A DNA stretch of 64,000 bases from Trematomus loennbergii (taxonomy: Eukaryota > Chordata > Actinopteri > Perciformes > Nototheniidae): the NCBI GenBank assembly GCA_012861695.1, contig JAAOOA010000399.1, positions 14,677,248 to 14,741,247 of the forward strand. Direction: 5' to 3'. Shown here piece after piece: positions 1 through 23,200 of the stretch. Below the pieces are notes generated by a model. The model saw nothing but the letters and a program-made list of their open reading frames with translations, did not search any database and was not told where the DNA came from. Within the stretch, counting starts at the first letter, position 1; each line of letters begins with the position of its first letter. Made by a program: the position numbers and the translations under genes.

Positions 1-161
1 ATGAAGGCTTGGCAGATCGTTTCATGTTAACTTAATGTTAACCAAGTGGTCCCCAGGTGGATTTGCTGGATTTCAATCAACAACTGTGCAGATGTGCAGC
101 AGCAATGATTCATTTAATTGACTTGGTATTGCCCGAGGAGCAACCGCAAGCTGTGACCTAC

Positions 162-279
162 CTAATAAAAGCAGTTTCACTTCTCGGGCTGCCTTCTCTC
201 CGTCCTCTCGGAGGTTTTTGTCGATCATCTTTGACCTCTCCGCGGCAGCCTTATCCTCGGCGCTCACAGTACAACCCAT
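162..279 (-). CDS. gnai2: G protein alpha-i2 subunit, first coding exon only
   Basis: Inhibitory heterotrimeric G-protein alpha subunit. It binds GTP at the inner face of the plasma membrane and lowers adenylyl cyclase activity. The reading frame starts [17 protein letters not shown] and continues to [12 protein letters not shown], stopping one base into the next codon at a GT donor (gtaggt, 161 downwards). The Met-Gly-Cys start carries the N-myristoylation and palmitoylation signals. As I recall them, the Val at position 5 and the Ala at position 13 match GNAI2 rather than GNAI1. The 39 codons fit the usual exon 1, which ends just before the P-loop (GAGESGKS). The P-loop and all later exons are outside the window. 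No frameshift is present in this exon. The neighbour slc38a3 is also adjacent to GNAI2 in human. Which fish ohnolog (a or b) this is cannot be told. Confidence 0.93.
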
Positions 280-1354
280 GGCTCCAAACGCAGGGGCGCA
301 CCGACCACTTGCGGAAAAAAAGGATTCAATGTTGACGGTCTTAGCTTGCCAGCCGATGCCAAGAATAACAATGAAGCAGCTCCTGCGTCCAGCACTGCCT
401 GCTAGAGAGGAACTCAGCCGATTCCAGAGTGTTTACCCTGGCTTAAAAAGTCAGTGTACCTGCTCTCCTGTGCAAGTGTGAGCTCAAAGATGAGGCAGAT
501 GCACCCAAATCATTTGGTTTCTTAAAACCAGTCCAGGTCCATATCGAAACGCTCACAGCCCTCTGTCCTGCCACCGTTCACAGACTGAGATGCCTGTGCT
601 TGCTGCTCCGGTGCTGCACACGGTCTCAGCTGTCTTGTCGGCCTGGTGGGCAGCACGAATGCGGCAGTGCCTTTGGTTGTTATCCTCAGATATGTAATTT
701 ACTCATGCCTCATTGACGATTACAAGTTGTCGACCAGTCGCACCGACGTCACTTGGACAACTCGCGATAGCCCAATTAAAACAGGTGAGCTCTCCCAAAG
801 ACGTGAGCAGCCGGCGTGGAACCAATTAGAGCGCAGGCTAGTGAGGCGTGCGTTCAGCAGTGCCGTGTGCAGACTGCAGTGGGCGCTGCGCCAGTCCTCT
901 GCAGCTCACATGGACGAAGCCTCTCAGACAACATGATGCTAATGCTATACAGCTAACTTTGAACGAAATGTGCAGTAGCAGGATTTTCTTTCGTTAGGAT
1001 GCAGGAAGGGATATTAAAATGGCTATCGGGCTTATTTTATAAATACAATACCAGATTCTCATGCTGACAGAAGAGTTGGTTAATAGCGCCCCCAAATGGA
1101 CATTAGTAGATATCTTTCTCTGGACGTTGCTTGGCCATATACTCTGTGAATAAGGGTATACAATAATAGACATAAGAGGCATTTTAGCTTAATTTGTAAA
1201 GGCTTATGAGCTTTAAATGTAATATTCTTATCTGACAACCCTGGTTATATAGGCTACTAGGTGAATGTGTGAAATTCAAAATGTTTTATTGCTAATTCAC
1301 CTTTCTATACTACACTAAGTGTTGCTCTCCCACTTTTCTGAGACTCTTTTAGGT

Positions 1355-1640
1355 GTCTTCCGGTAAATGGTTAATGGACTGCATTTACGACCCCTAAAAG
1401 CTCTTTTACAAAAGTCAGCATTCACTCATTCATAAAGAGGCAGAGGCTGCCATACAAGGTGCCGTCTGCTCAGGGTTGACTAACATTCACATACATTTAC
1501 ACACTGTTGGCCATGCCAAGAGCAACTTGGGGTTAAGTGAGTTAGATTTCCCAGGGATACAATGATATGTTGACTGCAGGGGCTGGGATCAAACCTTCTG
1601 ATTGGTAGATGACCACACACTACCCCAGCCATAGTCGTAG
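1355..1640 (-). repeat. Degenerate teleost interspersed repeat
   Basis: The segment begins with 'taaatggttaatggactgca' and runs through 'cagaggctgccatacaaggt' and 'agcaacttggggttaagtga' to a tRNA-B-box-like 'gggatcaaacc' at 1585-1595 (ggtttgatccc on the minus strand). From memory, these blocks in this order match a repeat seen in many bony fish genomes. The copy is diverged. The family name is not certain and the boundaries are approximate. Confidence 0.6.
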
Positions 1641-2140
1641 TTGGTAAACAAGTTATTGAGTGTAGCAGAACATATAGAAATGAATGCCTTAGGTGTCAGA
1701 AATACACAAACATAGTGTTTGTCTGCTGTTTTTCCCATATCAAATATTAAATAAGTATTGTCTATGTCTTATAGCAAAAACTTGCTGAATGTTGACATAA
1801 CAAGGTCAGCAGTGAGGGATCATGACAACCTAAAGTTTGGGTCTAATGTTTTTTTTTACGTCAACATAGCTTATCCTCGACAGATATAAGAACACTTTCC
1901 AAACAATTTCTTAAATCATGTACATAAATACGTTTATTTGGGATGAATTTAGTATACTCCTACATTGTCGATCATAAATTATCGGGTACAAACCATTAGC
2001 AACACACCAAAAACCTGTATGGCGGATATGTTACATGTCTTAAACCCATTCCCCTATAATGTGTGCTGCTAAAACAAATATTGGTTTTAGTGAAGGGGAA
2101 ATGATGACAACAGAGACAATGTAAAAACATCTACAATTAT

Positions 2141-2146
2141 TTTATT
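2141..2146 (-). terminator. slc38a3: Candidate poly(A) signal of slc38a3
   Basis: AATAAA on the minus strand, about 2.8 kb downstream of the slc38a3 stop codon. It is one of several possible AATAAA or ATTAAA hexamers in this AT-rich stretch, so the assignment is weak. Confidence 0.2.
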
Positions 2147-4905
2147 GCCAAACTAAAGCAGTCCCTGCTATTTACACTTTATAAGCTACTGTAAATATGC
2201 ATCACGATATAAAAGGTTTACATTTATATACATTATTTATATAAAGCCGCGTTTTATTCACCAAAATTCATATATCTAATTATCATTTTATCATAGTGTC
2301 ATTTCCAAAAATATATGTCTGAAACAACAGCTATAATAAAATATCACATTGTTGTTTTTTTGGTTAATGAAGAATGCATATTTGAAATACTGCATGTGGT
2401 ATTGAAACAGTGATATCTGTTTGAAAGTTAAAGGCATTTCAATGCAGTAGGTAGTCAGTTGTTATTTTGGCATGATCACTAAAAGTGAAGAACAAATTCA
2501 CTCAACATGACAAAAACTAAACCTTCAATAACCCCACAACAACCACAGCAAACACTTGTGAAAAAACAAGGGACGGAGTTTGGTGTGTGCATATTTCCTC
2601 GGCTGTGGTAAATAATTTATCTGTAAAAAGAAAACTGCAAATATGATATTCATAAATATAATGAAAGAAGTGATGACTTGCATAGGACTTTTCTGAAGCC
2701 TTAGAATTGTGATAAAATATAAGATCTTTGGGGAAAGAGCAGCACATTTTTCTTTTTCTTAGGCTTAAACCTTTTCTTCTGTTATTAAACACATTTGTGG
2801 TTTCTATGTAAAACCAAATCTCCTGTAATCTGTAAAAGTAAATTTATATGCAAGTTGTAGTTATATTGTGAGAAGCAACATTCACCTAAAGTATCCATCC
2901 ACATCCATACAATTAAACTTACAATTAAGTGTAAAAACTGACAAGAACATTAATGTTTAAAACATTGTTTCATGTAAAACGTTTAAAAAGGGCTTCATAA
3001 TACTAATATAACAATTTAACAACTGGATCACAGGATTTCACCTCAATACACTTGACTTTAAGATGCCAAATGTACAGAATCACAATAACATCTAAGCATG
3101 ACAGTGTCAGAATGAACATCCCTGTGTTCACTAAACCAACTACAAGACGGACTGGACTTAACAACACGCGAAACATTAACCGCAAGTCTAAACAGTTAAC
3201 AAGCGTGAAAGCAGATCAATATACTAAAAACCAGTAAGGCAACAAAGTTACGAAGGAATCACAGAAGCATAATACATCTTCAAATTAATAAAAATTAACT
3301 TGTTAAATTATTGCAGTCCCACCAGTGGGTTCGTCTTTACAAATCCATTTTGTGTGGCCAGGAATTGTTAAGAACCCATTTAGCTTGGTTGGGTTAACCT
3401 AAATTATCTTTAAAAAATATGACCCTAAATGACCCTTAGTTGTGTGTTTCATTTGCATACGTTATGTGATATGTGCATTGCTTTAGTGCCCGCATACTGC
3501 TGTCCTTAGTCAAAAACCTGCTCTGTATTACTGGATGTTTCACTAGAGGTAAGTGACTCCCGGATTTTAAGTCTTTCATAGTGAGCTTTAGAGGTGCTGC
3601 CAGGCTTTTGACCCCAGGACAGAGCCAGGCTGTTTCCCCCCTTGTTATTACCATCTCGTTGTATGTATCTGCTGCACACATAATGTAAGAGTGGTTTTAA
3701 TTTTCCCATCTCTGCAACTCTCGAAGAAAGTGAATAAGGAAATATCCCCAATTATTCCTTTCATTTAACATTTCGATTTTGACTAGATGTGTTATTTAAG
3801 TTCAACGAATTGTTTAAACCTGAAGGTACATATTAAGATCTTTTATCATCATTTAATATGGTATAAAGTTTGGTTTGTGAATTTATAAAAACTGAATGAG
3901 ACTTTTAAAGGGGAACAAACATGTTAAGGGGGTAATGAACTGTTAGGTTAAAACTAGCTGTAGCTGTACTGAGTTTATATTTAAGGTCAAAGTTCGGCAT
4001 GTGTGTTAAAAGTTCTATGAAGGAGGTATAACCCTAAGAGCAAGCTCTTTGCATTTTATCAAACATTTAAAATATCTTCAGTCGTAAATATTTCCATCAT
4101 TTATATACTGTAAGCTCAAACAAAAAAAACCTATATTGTGATATATTTGGATTATTGTCTTTATCATATACAGTAGTTAAATATAGTCTATTTGAAATTA
4201 AAAAACAAAGATATAGTAGCTAAATAAATATATACTCCTGTTGTTGCTCTGTGTTTGTGTGCTGTTCCAAATGCTAAAAGGCACCAGGGTTTCTTTCTGA
4301 GGGAGTTGATCTGGAACAAGAGCTTTGTGTGACACACTATGTAACAACTCGACAAACCATATAATGAAGTGTCACTGCACTCTAAAGCCTTAAAGCACTT
4401 TTGTTTTTGTTTTATAGTGATAAATAGTTCAGAGTGCAGCTGGTTCAGGTGAGATCATCTGATTCTATTGTATTTTTGTGCGTCTCAATGAAAATAATGA
4501 ATATCTGTGTATAGTTATTTCTCATGCATGTTCTGAAGCCTTCCTGTCTTCAACCTTACATACAAGCATTCCTTCTTTTTCTATACAGTACCAGCTGCAG
4601 TTGTTTGTGTGTAAATAAAGAGGAAATTAAAGTCGCAATAACAGATGGTAATAAAAATATACCCTGTATAGTCCTGATTATTTATCAAATGTGCATCACA
4701 ATTGCACTAAATTGAATTATACAACATCATTAAGCAAGGATTTTGTTCAGATATGTGTTAAGTTACAGTCAAAAAGTGAATTTAACTTGAGCAGTGTGAT
4801 TCCAACCAACACACTGTTAGTGTGTTTCCACTAAGGTGACAGAGCTCCCTTTACATTGACCAGTTATGTTTCCCCCTGTCTGGAGCTCACACACTAAGGC
4901 AGCAT

Positions 4906-16061
<11,156 letters not shown>

Positions 16062-16132
16062 CCAAGTTATTAATTTATTATTTTTTGGCTTGAATGTTTA
16101 TGATGAAGTAGGTCGCTCAATAACTTGAATAT
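16062..16132 (-). other. slc38a3: slc38a3 5' UTR part of the first coding exon
   Basis: Immediately upstream of the start codon the minus strand reads back 71 nt to a good acceptor (cttcttccccag). The coding start therefore lies in at least the second exon, and one or more non-coding first exons lie at higher coordinates. I could not place them with confidence. Confidence 0.6.
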
Positions 16133-19100
16133 CTGGGGAAGAAGGAAAAAGGACATGAATCACAAGCAGTATATGTAAGTGGGTTCGCTTGTTTAAGATG
16201 CATTATTAACAGAAAACTATTTCATCAGTTTCTAACTATGGTCAGCGGGTTCTATGGAAGCACATTTTCTGCCAAATTCAAACAGATTCGTTATTTTTAC
16301 ATCAAAGATTTTGTTTATTTCTGCTCTTCTTACTGGTTAGGGTTAGGTGGATGAGACTGAGTTGGTTGCAAGCTGTAGTAAATCTTTCTTCTTTTTTTTA
16401 AACATGTTTCTAGGTCTTTTACAAAAATGTGATTATTACAATGTATGATTAACTTTGTATAGGTAGGCCTTTAGTTTCAGGTGTTCAGGCTTTATACATT
16501 GCAGTTGTGTTTAGCGTAATTGCCTTAATTTCTGTTTGCTTAATTGTAATTATGTACAACACCTTTTCACTTTCAAAGAGCAGTGTTATTGCCTATTAGC
16601 TAAAACAGCCGTTCCTGTGATAATGTACGGACATTTCTGAGATCAATGATAGGCGTAATGAATCCTTATATGCAATATTTGTCAGTACAACATCAGTGTA
16701 GCAATGACTCAGCTCTGCTGTTGACACAGTGACTTCCAGCACCCAAGACCTGACCTCATTTTCCCACTAATTCAATTTGTTCAGCAAAACTTCTGCAATA
16801 CATAACCCGACATGAATGGTACGTCGCTGTAAATGATCACCGGCTGAGATAAAAAAGCTAGAAAGTATGGCTAGTTTCTTGTGCTTGCAGAACTTCTGTA
16901 CTGAGCAAGGCAAACAAGTCCAGACCACAGGGTCAAAGGTCAAGGTCTGTTTGAGTTTTTGGGACTTTTGTTTGCTCTTGTCCTTTACGCAGCTAATGTC
17001 ACAAGCCTTTGAAATACTAGTGTTCACATCCCACACAGGGACACGGTGGTTTTAATGACGAATTTGAGCACAAAGTGATCAAACAAAATGCTTAATCACT
17101 CACCATAACAGGCTTTAAATGACTGAGAAAGTGGTTTTTAAAACAGTTATTATCATGATACTATAATTATACATTTCAACAGTGTATTTTGATGTGTAAG
17201 CGTGGGGTTTTCTGAAACCACAGTTTGAGGAGAAAGGAGATTGTAAATCGATCAATCACTTGGAAGCTGTTAAGATAGGGTTGAATACACTGTGGATAAT
17301 TCCTGCTTTTCTATATGTTTTATATCTTATTCAACTAAATATAATTGGATTTTTAAACAAACAATTGATTTGGAAAAGATCATGGTCAGATGAATAAATG
17401 ATGAAAGTAGCTGGAGTTTCAGCCGTATTACTAATGAAGAACTAACTTGTCATTGCCTCCCTTGATTCCAGCGACATAAATGAATCCTCTTCACTTCTTC
17501 ACGGTGTGAATTCTGAGAGACAATAGGTTGTTGTTTGCTGCTTCCTCTGTGGCAAATGTACAGCAACTCAGTTGTGTTCACAGTGTCCTCTCAGCCAGAA
17601 GATCACTGATACTGCTATTCCCACCCTACAATTAAAGAGGGCCATTGATTCGCTGTCACTGCAGCTATACAAGAAAGCTGAGAGCAATAAAACAAAGTCA
17701 CTCTAAACAACACTAAACACAATAATTAGACATGGTGGCCTGTCCATTAACAAACAATCTTAGGAAGGAACAAAACTTTGAGAACCATCTTACTTAAACT
17801 TTGGAAACTAAAACTTGTGACCTCACAGAGATCCTCCATTTCCTTATCTAGTGAGTAGTTTTATCTGCCCAAAGTTAACATATCCTGTAACGCATCCTTA
17901 AAAGCCCGACATGTCAATACTTTCTGTTGCAATGTCAAACTTAGGTTATCATCATTTCAAGAGGGACTGTGAGGAAAAGAAAGTGAAGAGCAACTTCATT
18001 TTTAAATGAAATTCATCATAATGTCTTGCATCATCAGTGATACACAACCTGATTTAAGTATCACAAATATTCCCACTCTCCCTTCAAATTAATTCCAAGA
18101 CATGTTCTAATTGTGGCTTCCAGGGATTCAATATGCTTTTTTGTGCATGAAAAACAAAGAAAACAGCAGATGAGCCTGGAGCCACTTACATTTATACTAA
18201 AAGGAGGTACTTTGTACTGAATACTGCGTTATATTTGAGAGTGCTATACACTTTCTATCTTAGCGGTGAAGGTAAAGTTCAAGAATTAGATATTTATTAC
18301 AGTATGTGATAAAACAAAAAAGTGCATTTAGGTTTTTATACTTCAATATCCTGGATTTTACAAGCCAATGACAAGTACCTTAGATTTGTCAAGGCAGGGG
18401 AAATTGAATACTTTATCCTTTGCAAAGGTTTCCATTTGACTGATTTATTTTCTGCTCTCAGTCAGACTAAGTAAAATATGATTATTTTATTTCAATACAA
18501 ATGCTGTGAGCTGAGAGAAAGCCTTCTGTGTATCCAAGGGAAACAGGGATTACACAGTACAGCACAAAACACAATTATAAAATAATCATATACAAAGTTT
18601 TCTAGAGGAAATCACCCAGCCATAAAATAAAAACATTTCCAGCCGTTTTTCTGGGTTTTTAAGAAGTGTGATAAAGACCTTTGAGACCACATCAATCTGT
18701 TGCATTTCTCAGTTAAAGTCAAGGTGCATCAACAGGAAGTCACAGAAAATCAGCTGCATTAAAACAAAAGGACAGAAACTCTGAAGCAATGTCTGTATAC
18801 CGACCAAGCCTGAGATCAGGTAACCTCAGGTAAATTTGATATTTAAAAACCGTACAGCGCTGGTACTATTAGTGCTGTGTAATCTTCGCTAGCGAATGGT
18901 AGGCTGTACCGTTTAGCCATGTCTAAAGGTGAGATAAGACAGCTTGTTAAAGACTTGACAGATGTGTTTAACATAGTGATTGTTGTGCTGCTGGCTATAC
19001 TGTAGCTATACGGTTTGCAGATCTTCTAAGCTGTTTGGGTCATCTGAAGAATATTCTGGTTGTAAAATGTCATTATCATCACATCAACAAGAAAACCAAG

Positions 19101-19836
19101 AATGAGCTTGATGCAATTGGACAAATATTGATGTTTCAAATTAATAATTGAAGTAGTATGATGGTCCATGAGAGAAAGATATGCATAGTGCAATATATCC
19201 TCTTCTATTGAGCACCAGGAGGAGTTATTGGACTCAGGTTACATTTGAAATGTTTGGCAAGATGGGAGGGTTAATAATGATTAAATGTAAACATTTTCTG
19301 TTGTTCTATTGTGAGATAATGTGTATATAAAAATGTTTTCACTTGATTTCCTATCTCTTCTCGTACGAGTTGGAAATTAATCAGGGTGGGGCCAGGGTAA
19401 GAGGGGAGCAGTGCACATGTAGATGAGGAGAGGCCCATGTGGTGGGGTATCAGGAACGGGCACGAGGTCCAGCCAGCCGTGCCTGGCAGCACCAGCTCAT
19501 CTCAGCCACGTGCCTGCTGGGGACACATGCTCATGTCCTGCCATAATCTGCCAGCACCTGCATCACATATTTTATTCTGTGGAAAAGCAGGTTTAACAGA
19601 TTGCTTTAATTATGGTCCATTTCTCATGAACTACTTTTTTTCCCTGATTTTTTTCTGGCACTGTAGTCTGTACAAAGGGATTCTTTAAATGTATATATAT
19701 ATATATACATTTGCTATCATCTCTGGGAATGTATATCTGCATATGTTAGGAAGGATATTACATTAAATTATCCTTACATGCATATCATTTTCCTAATAAA
19801 TCTGATTGACAACTCAGTACAGTAACCGTACAGTAA

Positions 19837-19867
19837 CAGTTATTGTATAACTGTTATACAATAACTG
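19837..19867. repeat. 31-bp perfect palindrome
   Basis: The arm cagttattgtataac is followed by a single centre base and then by its exact reverse complement, 15 bp on each side. No flanking element is apparent. It could extrude as a cruciform or be a remnant of an inverted duplication. Confidence 0.85.
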
Positions 19868-20058
19868 GAGCATTACAGCAACCTACAATTCATGAATATG
19901 TTTTAATAAAAAAGCTAAACCTTGGCTCAGCACATTTATGTTCTCCATCCTAAGATTCAAGTTTTTAAGTAATATAAGCAAGAAAAGATCATCTGAAATT
20001 CATTACAACAAAGGCATTAGCTTTCTGCGTCACTGCCTACTTAGGAGTGTTGCATGAC

Positions 20059-20234
<176 letters not shown>

Positions 20235-23200
20235 CATCACAAGTCAGCTCTTGACAAGTCACTGATGCTTTTCAGAGGAGAAAGAGTCCCCTGACTTTTG
20301 GACAGAAGCAGTTACCAGAAACCAAATGTATGTATCCTCCATCAGATGTGGCATATACCTGTCGGGTAAAACATTTAAGTTTCACTGGAGAGGTCGTATG
20401 TCACAGGATTTTCTAATAACTACCAATACAATACAAGTTAACTGAATGTTTTATACAATATAGTCTTCATCACTGCACACACACTGACTGGGATCATCAA
20501 AAGGAAACTATACTGTAAACAAGGATACAAGATATGTTCAATATGCGGTTTACAAGTTGGAAACATAATAAGTGTTTACTTAAAGGTTTATCTGAGAATA
20601 TCAAGATAAGCTTTCATCTAAATGATGATTTGCAGAGCGGCATCAACAAGCCTGATAATGTTATTCCAGGTAACACATGCACAGTGGTGGCAGGTAGACC
20701 CCTAAATGTGCATTTAATTAATCAAACAGAAGCAAGTGCATAACAAATGTCAATGTGTAAATGTGACTTTTGTGTTAAACCCCATTGTAAATGGAATTAC
20801 TCAGATTTAACAGCCGTTGGGGGTCCAGAACTCTTTGCTGCATGACTTCATAAAGTGAGTGTTGGTCCATTAGTTCAAAATCAGGAAACTATGAGCACTA
20901 CTGATGCATGTATGAAGGCGACGACTGACACATCCTGGATAGAATACAGGAGGTGGACATAACACAAAGAGAAAAACACATGTTCAATGTAGTGCAATCT
21001 AATGTAGTGACCCTTTGTAAACCATGGAAGGTACTTTGTATGGTCATTTAACTGGACAGCATTACTTTGAAAGATATTCTTTTTGTATTTTGTCTGTCCC
21101 CTGTACACAATAAAGTAAAGAGGAATCAGCTGTGGTTCATAATGAGATGATGTGCTGGTGTCAGTAGATTCAAAGACGAAGACGAAGGGTGATATGTTAT
21201 GGCTGATGGGAATGATGGGAACACCAAAGAAAGTTTAAACACATGTGTTTAAACTGAGCAACATGCATGTCAGAGTGCATTGAAGTGAGACGCAGTGTAA
21301 CAACAGCAACTGTACAAATATCATCTTGATCCTTTTGAAAGTAAAGTAAAGGGTAGGTGATGTAGCTTAGCTTGTATCAGTAATTCAGTAGTATTCACAA
21401 AAAAGAAGCCCATTGTAAGTTACCATAAGGAATCTGTACATTTCTATTAACTATGCATACATGATGACAAGCTGAGGGAACTTTTCTAAGTAATAGCTTG
21501 GCAACCTACAGCTGGCAGCAGTAGGTTCAGGGTAATTATACTCCAGGTAGATATTCAGGCCACTTGGGCACATGCCCATTGTATTTATATATTTAGACTG
21601 CAGACGTTATAAAAAGTATCCCTATTTTGATATGTAAAGCCACTAAAAGTAGGATAACACATGTTAACTTCTAGACTGAAATGTTCTTATCAGCATGTGC
21701 ATTTCTGTATGTTGCCAGCGAACCTCTTTAGGACTACATATTTACAAAATAAACATATCACACAGGAGTCGTGGTAAAGTGTGACTTTAGAACCACTAAT
21801 AATAGGCAGTAACTGTACACCAAGCCAGAGTCAGAATACAGCCAACTCATTACAGTTGTGTTCAGATTATAGTGTTGATAATAATTTCACTTTATGTTCA
21901 TTTACAGAGTTTTGTGTTTGGAAACATCTGCCACTGTTTAGGTTTACTCTTGCTGCTCTAGAATTGTTTTTGACGTCAGACAACAGCTGTTTTCAGGGAA
22001 GCCCTGATAAACACACTGTGCTACCTGCGCAAAAGCCAAACAGCGGGCAGTCTAGGGACAAGGAAAGTGAATATTAACTTATTATTTGCAAGGTGGACAT
22101 AAACACAACTCCAAATAAATGCAAATCAGCTATAGCAGGTGATAATGTTACAGGTGACTTGTGTTTTTTTGTATGCATATTGTACTGATCTAGGGTTTCA
22201 CCAGGGCAAGGCTTGAGTACTTTTGTTTTCAATCAAAGCGATGGTGGTGGGTTTTTTTTAGGCAGCATTTATTTGGCACTGACTCTTCATGAGCTACAGA
22301 ACACCACAAAACAAAAACTTTTTGAACAGACTGACAGCCACAAGACAAACCAGATAAGAAAATGGCAGGTTGATCTTCTATACGATGATGAAAAAAACCA
22401 AGATTTCTAAAAAGACAATCTGTGAGATCAAAGTGCCTGCAAGGAACATTAATCATTACTGGATGATTATATTCAACGTATCCATTGAAATAGATAACAT
22501 CGACAAAGGACTCTCCAATGACTTTCATATAAATAGCATATGCTATAGTCAAGTTCAGCCCCACAGATTATGAGCCCCATGACAAAGATAATAATAACCT
22601 CTGGAGTATCTGACACTTAACACTAGGTCTGACTTTAACGCAGATATTCACGTTTCTCGCCAGTGTGACAAGGGGGTCCAGCTGGCGGCTTCTAAAAAGG
22701 ATAAAACTTCGGGCTCCACATGCCACGCACCTGCTGGCTCCACCTCAAACTCTCAGCCTCGTTGATCACAGCACACACTGGGGTCACTGACCGCAGGCGA
22801 GCTTATCTGCTCACTCTCCACTGTGATGAACCCGAAACAAAAACCCATATACTATATAGGGTATTGGTGTTTAGATTGGGGCCAAAGTCAAAAACATACC
22901 CCCTCACCCCTCCTTGAATACACAGACAGAAGACTTTCTGTATCCAAGAATTGGGTAAATGGTTTCAGTATATACAGTTGGTTTTTCAGAAATGTTTCCT
23001 AATTTAACGCTCTTCCTTGGAAAGTTACATATCTTCACTAGATGACCACTCATCACCTGCATTCAAGCACTTTGAGTTTAAGTGTCTTGTTTCACACCAT
23101 CTTAACAGTTGTTGCACAGCAATACAAACATTTCCACACCCACACATTTCTAAATGCCAACAACAACCAACCAACAATCATTTTATTTTATATCAATTTT

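Larger units (their letters stand above)
280..4905. other. Intergenic: gnai2 5' flank and slc38a3 3' UTR/flank
   Basis: No coding exon recognised. Positions 280-950, moderately GC-rich compared with the AT-rich remainder, must hold the gnai2 5' UTR and promoter (minus strand). A repeat copy lies at 1355-1640. The AT-rich remainder up to 4905 must contain the slc38a3 3' UTR, whose end is unknown. The small open frames here have no recognisable similarity. Confidence 0.5.

Noticed and set aside
16321..16360. Telomere-like 'ggttagggttagg'
   Set aside because: Only about two TTAGGG units, far too short for an interstitial telomere array.
21360..21385. 'tgtagcttagcttgta' resembling the start of a tRNA
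   Set aside because: No clover-leaf partner sequence or B box follows.
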